Source: Chryseobacterium sp. CY350
Lineage (GTDB): Bacteria; Bacteroidota; Bacteroidia; Flavobacteriales; Weeksellaceae
Assembly (NCBI RefSeq): GCF_027945075.1
Contig: NZ_CP116034.1
Location: 1,302,001-1,366,000 of the forward strand
Direction of reading: 5' to 3'
Length of the DNA: 64,000 nucleotides
Shown here: piece by piece, positions 1-7,626 of the stretch
Layout: every line of letters starts with the position of its first letter
Position numbering within the stretch: the stretch's first letter is position 1
Position numbers and translations under genes: made by a program
The notes under the pieces: generated by a model
Told to the model about the DNA's origin: nothing
Seen by the model: the letters and a program-made list of their open reading frames with translations, nothing else
Database searches by the model: none

Positions 1-643
1 AGATTTCTTCATCTTCTACAGGAACGATATTTGGTAAAAATTCAACAACAGTTACTTTCGTACCCATTGTGTTATAAAAATCGGCAAATTCTACTCCGAT
101 TGCTCCGGAACCTACAACGATCATAGATTTCGGCTGCTCAGGAAGAGATAAAGCCTGTCTGTATCCTATTACTTTTTTACCATCTTGTGGCAAGTTTGGT
201 AATTCTCTAGAACGAGCTCCTGTAGCTAGGATAATGTTTGTTCCGGTATATTCAGTTACTTTTCCGTCTTTGTCGGTTACAGAAACTTTTTTACCTTTCT
301 GCACTTTTGCAGTACCAAGAATTACGTCAATCTTATTCTTTTTCATTAAGAACTCAATTCCTTTGCTCATTTTAGAGGCAACTCCACGGCTTCTCTGGAT
401 AACATTTGGAAACTCAAAACTCGCTTCCACTTTATTTAAACCATAATCTTCAGCGTGATTGATGTAATGAAAAACCTGAGCAGACTTCAATAAAGCTTTT
501 GTAGGAATACATCCCCAGTTAAGGCAGATTCCTCCTAAATTTTCTTTCTCGATAATTGCAGTTTTAAAACCCAACTGTGCCGCTCTGATTGCTGTAACAT
601 ATCCACCAGGACCACTACCGATGACAATAATATCGTAATTCAT
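1..643 (-). CDS. lpdA: Dihydrolipoyl dehydrogenase (E3), N-terminal part, runs off the window
   Basis: This is the flavoprotein E3 subunit of 2-oxoacid dehydrogenase complexes, which reoxidises lipoamide and reduces NAD. About 214 codons are visible from the ATG at 641-643, and the frame is still open at position 1; the family is usually about 465 residues. The FAD-binding GSGPGGY motif is near residues 9-15. The redox-active disulfide is present as C40 and C45 (GGICLNWGC), followed by IPTK. A second dinucleotide fold, VVGSGAIG, lies near residue 185. It may serve the E1 enzyme encoded at 12409-14847, although the two are not adjacent. The family call is firm; which complex it serves is inference. 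Confidence 0.95.
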   Translation of the reverse strand, partial: MNYDIIVIGSGPGGYVTAIRAAQLGFKTAIIEKENLGGICLNWGCIPTKALLKSAQVFHYINHAEDYGLNKVEASFEFPNVIQRSRGVASKMSKGIEFLMKKNKIDVILGTAKVQKGKKVSVTDKDGKVTEYTGTNIILATGARSRELPNLPQDGKKVIGYRQALSLPEQPKSMIVVGSGAIGVEFADFYNTMGTKVTVVEFLPNIVPVEDEEI

Positions 644-755
644 TAGCTTAAAATTTTTATGCGAATTTACGGAAAAATATTGGATGTTTTGTCTTTCAAC
701 CGATGCATATGGCAATACTCCGTAAAAGTTTTAACGATTTAATTTTAAACACAAA

Positions 756-779
756 AAGAGAACACTTTCGCATTCTCTT
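756..779 (-). terminator. Weak hairpin downstream of the 90-aa gene
   Basis: The arms AAGAGAA and TTCTCTT (7 bp) enclose a 10-base loop. On the minus strand the hairpin is followed by T-rich sequence. It lies just past the stop of the 817-1089 gene. Confidence 0.4.
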
Positions 780-816
780 CGGTATTGTTGTTAATTCTTA
801 ATGAAATAAAATTTAT

Positions 817-1089
817 TTATCTAGCAGCCCGCAAGAGTTTCTTCTCATTCTGATATCGGAGATTTAATGCTCTTAACTGCTCGTTTTTCATTTTCTTGGT
901 TGCAACAGGATGGTTCATAATTAGTCTTTTTTCGTTCCTGTATCTTCTATCCAATTCACTGGTTTTACTGCTTGCCATCTGACTTTTTGACGGATGTGGC
1001 GGAGCAGGCGGTCTCGGCGGTCTTCTTTGTCCATAAGCATTGAAAGACAAACCAATGAGAAAAACTGCTGACATTAATAACTTTTTCAT
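817..1089 (-). CDS. Small secreted proline-rich protein, unknown function
   Basis: The product is 90 residues. It has a typical signal peptide (MKKLLMSAVFLIGLSFNAYG, cleavage before QRRPP), so the mature protein is about 70 residues and is exported to the periplasm. A proline-rich stretch (RPPRPPAPPHP) follows. The rest is basic, with two similar segments, RRYRNEKRLI and LRYQNEKKLL, which suggest a short internal duplication forming charged helices. I do not recognise a family. The gene stands alone between lpdA and the PQQ-type lipoprotein gene. Confidence 0.7.
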   Translation of the reverse strand: MKKLLMSAVFLIGLSFNAYGQRRPPRPPAPPHPSKSQMASSKTSELDRRYRNEKRLIMNHPVATKKMKNEQLRALNLRYQNEKKLLRAAR

Positions 1090-1211
1090 ACTATTAAACT
1101 TTAATAATTAAAATCTTATGAATTCTAATTTGTTATATACGATCAACGTTGCATATTTCATACCACAAAATTTTTGCTAAATCATTGAGGATTAAATAAA
1201 ACCTTCTGATT

Positions 1212-2522
1212 TTAATTTTTAGCGTATGCAACTCTCCAGACGATTCCGCTTACATCATCGGCAACAAGCAGCGAACCGTCAGCAATCTGCAAAACACCTA
1301 CAGGTCTGCCGTAAACATCTCCTTTTTGTTCGTTTGCAATAAATCCGGTTAAAAATGGCTGATATGATCCTGAAGCTTTTCCGTTATTGAATGGGACAAA
1401 AGCCACCTGATAACCTGCGAGTGATGAGCGGTTCCAAGAGCCGTGCTGGCCGATAAAAGCTCCGTTTTTATATTTTTCAGGAAACTGATTACCGGTATAA
1501 AACGATAAGCCTAAAGAAGCAGTGTGCGATCCCAGAGGAACATCAGGCACTAATGTTTTTGCTACTAATTCAGGCTTCTCTCCTTTTCTTCTCGGATCTT
1601 CATTCTTTCCGAAATAAGCATACGGCCATCCGTAAAACTGACCCTGTTTTACGCTTGTCAGATAATCGGGAACAAGCTCGTCACCAAGCTCATCTCTTTC
1701 ATTAACAACCGTATACAGTTCACCTGTAGCAGGATTCCAACTCATACCGACAGGATTTCTAAGACCTGCTGCATATATTTTTTCGCCACTTCCATCAAGA
1801 TTTACTTCCAGAATATTGGCTCTTCTAACTTCATTCTCCATTCCGTTTTCTCCAACATTACTTCCGGAACCCACGGAAATATAAATTTTCGACTGCTCTT
1901 TATTGGCAATTAAATTTCTCGTCCAATGATTGTTGTAACCACCTGCCGGAAGATTTACGATTTTCTTTCCAGGCTGGGTAATCTTGGTGTCACCTTCTTT
2001 GTAAGGGTAAACCCAAAGTCCGTCGGTATTGGCAACATAAAATTTATCTTTAATAATCAACATTCCGTAAGGCTGATTTAATTGATCAAGGAACACAGAA
2101 GATGATTCCGGGATACCGTCTTTGTTCGCATCCCTGTATAAGATGATGCGGTTTGCAGATTTTCCGCCAACTTCAGCATCACTTTTCCCGCTGATATCAT
2201 TTTTTATTTTCTCCGTTTTTGTGCGTTCAGAATTAGAAAGTACCACAAAAACATCTCCGTTAGCAGCCTGTATCATGTTTCTTGGGCTTTTAATATTTTC
2301 AGCAAAACGTGTAACAACAAATCCTTCGGGCGCTGTCGGAGTTTTTCCTGCAGGCCAGCCGATAACGTTGCTAAATTTGTTTTTGGAAGCCTTTTCATCA
2401 GGCGCAGGAAGTTTTAAGGTATCAGTTTTAGTAACGATTTCACTTTCCGAAGTTTTCTGCTTTTTATTGTCTTTACAACTGAAAAACAGCACTGCGACTG
2501 TCGGGAGAAGATATTTTTTCAT
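1212..2522 (-). CDS. Lipoprotein of the PQQ-dependent sugar/sorbosone dehydrogenase family
   Basis: The product is 436 residues with a lipoprotein signal (lipobox FFSC, Cys16), so it is anchored in an envelope membrane. The body is a six-bladed beta-propeller of the glucose/sorbosone dehydrogenase type. Visible family signatures are IYISVGSGSNVGEN, GLRNPVGMSWNP, NERDELGDELVPDYL, GQFYGWPYAYFG and GQHGSWNRS. Members oxidise sugars or aldoses, often with PQQ bound in the central channel. Whether this one is an active PQQ enzyme cannot be judged from sequence alone. It appears monocistronic, with about 50 nt of AT-rich DNA upstream. Confidence 0.85.
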   Translation of the reverse strand: MKKYLLPTVAVLFFSCKDNKKQKTSESEIVTKTDTLKLPAPDEKASKNKFSNVIGWPAGKTPTAPEGFVVTRFAENIKSPRNMIQAANGDVFVVLSNSERTKTEKIKNDISGKSDAEVGGKSANRIILYRDANKDGIPESSSVFLDQLNQPYGMLIIKDKFYVANTDGLWVYPYKEGDTKITQPGKKIVNLPAGGYNNHWTRNLIANKEQSKIYISVGSGSNVGENGMENEVRRANILEVNLDGSGEKIYAAGLRNPVGMSWNPATGELYTVVNERDELGDELVPDYLTSVKQGQFYGWPYAYFGKNEDPRRKGEKPELVAKTLVPDVPLGSHTASLGLSFYTGNQFPEKYKNGAFIGQHGSWNRSSLAGYQVAFVPFNNGKASGSYQPFLTGFIANEQKGDVYGRPVGVLQIADGSLLVADDVSGIVWRVAYAKN

Positions 2523-2568
2523 AAATAAAATGTAAGGTTATAAAATATTGAGCAACAAAAATTACAAG

Positions 2569-2594
2569 AACCGTTCCCAAAAATGAAAACGGTT
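2569..2594 (-). terminator. Possible terminator hairpin after the DUF2071 gene
   Basis: The arms AACCGTT and AACGGTT pair with about 12 bases between them. It lies 140 nt past the stop of the DUF2071 gene and just upstream of the lipoprotein gene. There is no strong T-tract. Confidence 0.3.
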
Positions 2595-2732
2595 GCACAT
2601 TTTTTAAATAGATCTTTATTTAATTTGTCTTTCATGCTAAGATTTACTTTTAGAGAAAATCAACTAAACAATTCAAATCACGTTTTTTTAAAATTTACTG
2701 TTAGGATAATTTCTATATTTATTTTTAAAAAA

Positions 2733-3455
2733 TTAAACTTTTTCTGTCTTTTCACACAAGATATTTTTGGTTTTCACTGTAATTTCTGAACCTTCTGCGA
2801 GCATTACAGATATTGGTTTCTGTTGATTCAAATTTTTAAAATCCGTGCCGTAAAGCTTCTCAAAATCTACATTCATCTGATAATCTTTTACTCTGTACCA
2901 GTCCCACTTTGGATGACAGACTTCATACTCTGATGTCTTTTCGGATCTTTTTGTGTAGCCGAAATAATGCTCTGTAATAAATTCAAACTCTGAATCATTC
3001 TCCATCGGAAGCGCAACATTATCCGCTGTAATTTCTACAGAATGCCAGTTTTTATCTTTCCAGGAATATCTGATCATAAAATCGTTTTCGTTCTGTTGAA
3101 TTTTATTTTTCATGCGCATCGTCTGATAATTTTCTCTGTAAACTGAGTTTGCAACAAAACTTAAAGCAGGCTTAGGAACGATTTCTTTGATAAAAACAAC
3201 TCCTCTTTTCCACACATTTCCTTCGTTTTTCTTTACATAAAATCGAAGATTCACTTCCTCAAAGTTTCTGTGATACGGAACAGGAATTCCTAACAATTTG
3301 GTATTTAAAAACATAAAACCCACCAGACTAACATAACATTTTCCGTCATAATAATCGAGCTCAGTTCCTTCAGGGAGATATTTTTTTAATATTTCAGGAT
3401 TTATATCGTAATTAATGATTGCTAATTTGCGCCATTCGGCTGTAAGGAAATTCAT
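2733..3455 (-). CDS. DUF2071 (YqjF-like) family protein
   Basis: The product is 240 residues, cytoplasmic, with no signal peptide. It matches the DUF2071/YqjF family as I know it: an N-terminal AEWRKLAIINYDINPEIL segment, LPEGTELD, then CYVSLVGFMF and NLRFYVKKNEG. The family has no settled biochemical function; an acetoacetate decarboxylase-like fold has been proposed for it. It is a single gene with its own start. It lies upstream of, but in the same direction as, the PQQ-type lipoprotein gene, with a 210-nt gap. Confidence 0.8.
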   Translation of the reverse strand: MNFLTAEWRKLAIINYDINPEILKKYLPEGTELDYYDGKCYVSLVGFMFLNTKLLGIPVPYHRNFEEVNLRFYVKKNEGNVWKRGVVFIKEIVPKPALSFVANSVYRENYQTMRMKNKIQQNENDFMIRYSWKDKNWHSVEITADNVALPMENDSEFEFITEHYFGYTKRSEKTSEYEVCHPKWDWYRVKDYQMNVDFEKLYGTDFKNLNQQKPISVMLAEGSEITVKTKNILCEKTEKV

Positions 3456-3668
3456 AATTTTTGTTTTAATTTTTTTTAAATCAATGACTTTTGGCTGGTT
3501 ATGTATTCTTCTTGCATTGTAATAATTCTGCTGTTTTTCTGATCAGATTATTTCTCTCCAAAAGAAAAGTCATCATGTAATTTTTCTAAAGGGAAATCAG
3601 GAACCACGGCAAACTAATGTTATTTAATTCGAGGTAATTCTTTTATTTGGTTTAATTATTTTTGAATT

Positions 3669-4082
3669 TCAATCAATTAAATTCAGCTTTTTAATATTAT
3701 TTTTATCATCAAACCAACTGATGTAAAGAGATATAAAAATCAATATCGGAGAAAGAATGATCCACGTTATGCCGATTGCTCCCAAAATATCCATCAAAGT
3801 TTCAGCATTAAATTCTTCTGCTAATAGATAAATCACGTAAGTAATCACCACAAAAGTTGCAGCGTAAATATAAAAATTGCGGAAATCTGTTTGTAAATAC
3901 TTTTTGTTGAAAAATTTAGTGATATTCAAACCATATTGAATGAAAGCCAAAATAAAAAAATCAACAATAAAGATCTTCGAAAATAAGCGATCTTCTGAGT
4001 AAATATACGTTGCGAAACTTAACAACAGAATAATAATGAGAATGATCTGAATAGTAAATTCATACTTAAAAAGAGTTTTCAT
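3669..4082 (-). CDS. Four-helix integral membrane protein, unknown function
   Basis: The product is 137 residues. It has four hydrophobic segments at roughly residues 12-28, 37-54, 70-90 and 98-124, with short polar loops, and ends in a lysine/asparagine-rich tail. I do not recognise a family. It is followed on the same strand by the DUF2071 gene (213 nt away) and preceded by the GbsR-type regulator gene (149 nt away). Regulation by that neighbour is possible, but nothing in the sequence shows it. Confidence 0.65.
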   Translation of the reverse strand: MKTLFKYEFTIQIILIIILLLSFATYIYSEDRLFSKIFIVDFFILAFIQYGLNITKFFNKKYLQTDFRNFYIYAATFVVITYVIYLLAEEFNAETLMDILGAIGITWIILSPILIFISLYISWFDDKNNIKKLNLID

Positions 4083-4210
4083 GATCGTAAATTTTAAAAG
4101 GTTATTCTTTTTGTTTTTCTTCCGAAATAAAAAATGAGTACTAAATGAATGATTAAATTTTTCATAATTATAATATTTTCAGTAATTATTGAAAGTTAAT
4201 TTGAAATAAA

Positions 4211-4231
4211 AAAGGATTTTTGAAGTCCTTT
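4211..4231 (-). terminator. Short terminator hairpin abutting the GbsR-type gene
   Basis: The arms AAAGGA and TCCTTT lie immediately after the stop codon of the regulator gene. On the minus strand they are followed by a T-rich run. Confidence 0.45.
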
Positions 4232-4735
4232 CTATTTTAATAAATTGGTGATCTTCCCGACCAGCCAATGATCGTCGCTCTTTATCGCGAGATCCATTAT
4301 ATTGTTAATTTTGCTGGTGACATTGCTGAAGTCGTCCATCAACTTGATAAATTCTTTTGCTTCGTCAGAATTGTTATCTTCAATATTTTTCAGTTCATCC
4401 AGAAATGCGACAACAGGTTCTATTTCTCTTTTTCTGCGCTCTTTGGTAATTTGTTTAAATAAAAACCATACATCTTTTTCAGCAGTGAAATATTCTTTCC
4501 TATCGCCTTTGATGAATTCTTTTTTCACAATTCCCCAATCCATTAGTGCGCGGAGATTCATATTGGCGTTTCCTCTGGAAATTTCCAATAATTCCATTAC
4601 CTCATCTGTTGATAATGCCTTTCCGTTGGCCAGAAGTAAGGAGTGAACCTGAGCCATAGTGCGGTTGATTCCCCAACTTGTGGCAAAAGTTCCCCAAGTC
4701 TGAATATATTTTTCTTTGGCTTCTGAAAGTTTCAT
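4232..4735 (-). CDS. GbsR/MarR-family transcriptional regulator
   Basis: The product is 167 residues. The N-terminal half is a winged helix: the opening TWGTFATSWGINRTMAQVHSL, then LSTDEVMELLEISRGNANMNL as the recognition helix region, then GIVKKEFIKGDRKEYFTAEK as the wing. This is characteristic of the GbsR branch of MarR-like regulators, which in Bacillus respond to choline. The C-terminal half is helical and acidic and probably mediates dimerisation. No obvious osmolyte genes are adjacent, so the regulated target is unknown. Confidence 0.85.
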   Translation of the reverse strand: MKLSEAKEKYIQTWGTFATSWGINRTMAQVHSLLLANGKALSTDEVMELLEISRGNANMNLRALMDWGIVKKEFIKGDRKEYFTAEKDVWFLFKQITKERRKREIEPVVAFLDELKNIEDNNSDEAKEFIKLMDDFSNVTSKINNIMDLAIKSDDHWLVGKITNLLK

Positions 4736-4809
4736 TTCTTATCTGATTTTCTATTACAAATATACTCATAGTTTTTGAATTTTCAATAATATTTGAAACT
4801 TTATTTTAA

Positions 4810-4837
4810 AAAAGAAATCTCCGGAGAAATTTCTTTT
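4810..4837 (-). terminator. Terminator after the broken VWA gene
   Basis: The stem is AAAAGAAATCTCC / GGAGAAATTTCTTTT, and on the minus strand it is followed by T residues. Its AAAGAAATCTCCG core is shared with the hairpin at 6975-7006, which fits duplication of the locus. Confidence 0.55.
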
Positions 4838-4843
4838 TAAATT

Positions 4844-6840
4844 TTACTTTTTAGAGGCTTTATATTTTTCTACAAGCTTAATGAATTCTGCACGATACCC
4901 TTCTTCATCTTTCCCCTTATTCTGTTTTGCCAGATTTAGAATTTCATTGAGGTTTTTCCTTTTAATCAGTTTAGAATCTCTTAAAACCAATCCAAACCAA
5001 GCTACGGAAGATGCAAATTTAAAATCGGAACTCACTTTAGCATCTGAAACAGCAGAATTTTTAACAACTTGAGAAATCTCTGCACTTTTTGATCCCGCAG
5101 GTTTTTTATAACGGAATTTTATAGTGGCCAGTTCTTCGCCGTACTTTTGTGCTGTTGAAGCTTTTGAATATTTCAATTTATTAGCCTTCGGTAGAAATTC
5201 GGAGCTGGAATCTGGAGAGATGATTTCATACAAAGCGGTTACAGTATGCCCACTTCCCAATTCTCCTGCATCAATTTTGTCATCTGAAAAGTCTTCATTT
5301 CTCAGTTTCCTGTTTTCGTATCCGATTAACCGATAAGATTTTACATATTTAGGATTGAATTCGATCTGAATCTTAACATCTTTTGCAATCGTATAAATAT
5401 TTCCGGCAAACTCTTTTCCTAAAAATTTATTTGCTTCCTGAAGATTATCAATGTAAGCATATTTTCCGTTGCCTTTATCGGCTAAAGTTTCCATTTTATT
5501 GTCTTTGTAATTTCCCATTCCGTATCCCAGACAGGTAAGAAAAATGCCTGTTTTTCTTTTTTCCGTAATCAGTGTTTCCAGATCACCTTTTGATGAATCT
5601 CCTACATTAAAATCTCCGTCTGTTGCCAAAATTACACGGTTGTTTCCACCTTTCACAAAATTTTCCTGAGCGAGTTTGTATGCCAATTCTATTCCGGCTC
5701 CTCCAGCAGTGCTTCCACCTGCATATAATCTGTCTAAAGCTTCTGTAATTTTCCCTTTTTCCTTCGCCGAAGTTGGCGCTAAAACCATTCCTGCACTTCC
5801 TGCATAGACAACAATCGCGACTTTATCCTGAGGTCTTAACTGATCTAATAAAATTTTAAAAGATGATTTTAATACGGTAATTTATTCTCCGCAGACATGG
5901 AGCCGGAAACATCAATCAGGAAAACAATATTCGAAGTGGGAAGATTCTTTAAAGGAATATTTTTACCTTTTAAACCTATTTTCAATAATTTGTGATTCGG
6001 GTTCCAGGGTGAAACACTGTATTCTGTATTAATAGAAAACGGATCACTATTTTTTGGCTGAGGATAACTGTAGTTGAAATAATTGATCATCTCCTCTACT
6101 CTCACAGCATTTTTATAGACTTCATTACCATCGTTAATCATACTTCTGACATTCGAATAAGAAGCATTATCTACATCAATTGAAAAAGTTGACAGCGGCT
6201 GGTTTTTCGTTAATTCAAAAGGATTTTCAACTAAAGCCTCATATTCTTCATTGCTGTAATCTCTCTCTGTACGGATTATTTTTTTGTTTCTTTTTTTAGC
6301 TCCGACATGATTGTTATAAACTTTGCTTGTATAATAGGACATCTCATTATAAGAACTGGAAATTTCCATAGCAACCTGTGTTTTAGGCTTTGGACAACCA
6401 TTATATTCCGGCATTCCGGGAACTGTAGGACACGCATCGTCTTTATCCAAAATACCGTCTCCATCTGTATCCGGCCAAGGACAGCCGTTGTTTTCGGCAG
6501 GTCCTGCAACGGTAGGACACGCGTCATCTTTATCAATCACGCCATCTCCGTCAGTTTCCGGCCACGGACAGCCGTTATTCTCAACTAATCCCGCAACGTC
6601 TTTGCACAAATCATCTTTGTCGGGAACACCATCATTGTCTAAATCTGGCCACGGACAACCTTTGTTTTCAACGAATCCGGCAATTTCAGGACATTTATCT
6701 CGGTTGTTCTTCAGACCATCTTGATCTTTATCCTTTTTGATGCTTAATTTTTGAGATTCCTTTGTAGAATCGGGAACATTTTTGGTTTTGCAACTTCCTA
6801 AGAAAGCCAACGCAAGCGCTATGATATATATTTTTTTCAT
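4844..6840 (-). pseudogene. VWA (YfbK-type) lipoprotein with thrombospondin-3 repeats, broken by a 1-bp deletion
   Basis: Two open frames form one gene. The upstream frame (5869-6840, 323 codons) encodes a lipoprotein signal ending near LGSC, four Asp-rich TSP3/calcium-binding repeats (DNDGVPDKDD, DGDGVIDKDD and similar, each followed by a CP-containing linker), the YfbK N-terminal domain, and the start of the VWA MIDAS motif (DVSGSM). It then hits a stop after KLPY. Coding resumes one base out of register and runs to 4844, with the rest of the VWA domain and the DUF3520 C-terminus. The intact paralogue at 7623-10139 reads KLPLLKSSF at this place. Here CCG-TTA-TTA has become CCG-TATTA, so one T (an A on the plus strand near 5872-5874) is missing. 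It may be a true pseudogene, phase variation or a sequencing error. An ECF-type promoter lies upstream (6877-6906). Confidence 0.85.
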
Positions 6841-6876
6841 ACTCTTAACTAATGGAAATTTAATAATCCACTATTG

Positions 6877-6906
6877 TATAGATGCGAAAATTTGAAAAGG
6901 TTGCAG
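6877..6906 (-). promoter_or_regulatory. ECF-sigma-like promoter of the VWA lipoprotein gene
   Basis: Read on the minus strand it has GCAACC, 13 bases, then GCATCTATA, 36 nt before the ATG at 6840. Nearly the same sequence precedes the sigma-factor gene (10688-10717), so both are likely read by that sigma factor. The assignment is inference. Confidence 0.55.
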
Positions 6907-6974
6907 TGTAATGTTAAGCTCTAAGGATAATTTCTAAAATAAAAAACAATTTAAATATAAGAATTCATAATAAT

Positions 6975-7006
6975 AACAAAGAAATCTCCGAAGACATTTC
7001 TTTGTT
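6975..7006 (-). terminator. Terminator of the sigma/VWA operon
   Basis: A perfect 11-bp stem, AACAAAGAAAT / ATTTCTTTGTT, with a 10-base loop lies just past the stop of the 199-aa gene. Confidence 0.7.
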
Positions 7007-7026
7007 AGCATATATCTTTCTTTACT

Positions 7027-7626
7027 TCAACGAATATAAATTACATTTGCTTCCTTCACGTTTTTCGGTGTCCTTGTAAGAATTTTCAAATATATAAGAT
7101 CACCGTTTTTATCAACTTTATCGAGACTAATAGCTTTGATTTGCATTAAATTAGATTCATCAAATTGCATCATATCTGCATTTTCATTGATTATTTCTCC
7201 GTCAATTGAAAAAATCAATCTGTTACTTTTCGGAATTTTATATTTTTCGATCAAATCATGCAGGGAAATTATTTTAACTGACCTCTTAGATTTAGTTGTT
7301 ACAATCATTCTGTCTTTTGTTTTAGAACCATTTTCGTTGCGCCCTTTCTCAACAGAAAAAGATTCAATTTTGTCAGGATTTATCGTTTTGATTATCTCAA
7401 AAGTTGTTTCGTTCCCATTTAAAATAATGGCCGGTTTTTCCTTAAGGTGATCATTGGGATAGATAATTCTAGGCGTTTTGTCATCCATCGTATACGGTTG
7501 AAAAGCACTACTTTTTAATCCGTCAGACCTTTCATTTATTTTTCCATATTCGTCTTTCTGTGCAGCTATTGAAATGCTGAACATCATTAAAAATAAAATC
7601 AAACTTTTAAACACCATTTCAATCAT
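7027..7626 (-). CDS. Small secreted protein with a TonB-plug-like motif
   Basis: The product is 199 residues with a signal peptide (SLILFLMMFSISIAAQ). The segment INPDKIESFSVEKGRN, followed a little later by RMIVTTKSK, resembles the SusC/TonB-plug signature (NPNKIESISVLKDA then GVIIIITKK) seen in the neighbouring 838-aa protein. No beta-barrel follows. A second copy of the motif may be present as ESNLMQIKAISLDKVD. Its ATG overlaps the stop of the upstream gene (ATGA at 7623-7626), so translation is probably coupled. It is the last gene of the ECF-sigma operon. A role as a periplasmic partner of the VWA protein is inference. Confidence 0.7.
   Translation of the reverse strand: MIEMVFKSLILFLMMFSISIAAQKDEYGKINERSDGLKSSAFQPYTMDDKTPRIIYPNDHLKEKPAIILNGNETTFEIIKTINPDKIESFSVEKGRNENGSKTKDRMIVTTKSKRSVKIISLHDLIEKYKIPKSNRLIFSIDGEIINENADMMQFDESNLMQIKAISLDKVDKNGDLIYLKILTRTPKNVKEANVIYIR

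Noticed and set aside
2122..2535. Plus-strand ORF of 137 codons
   Set aside because: It is antisense to the well-supported PQQ-type lipoprotein gene and has no signal of its own.
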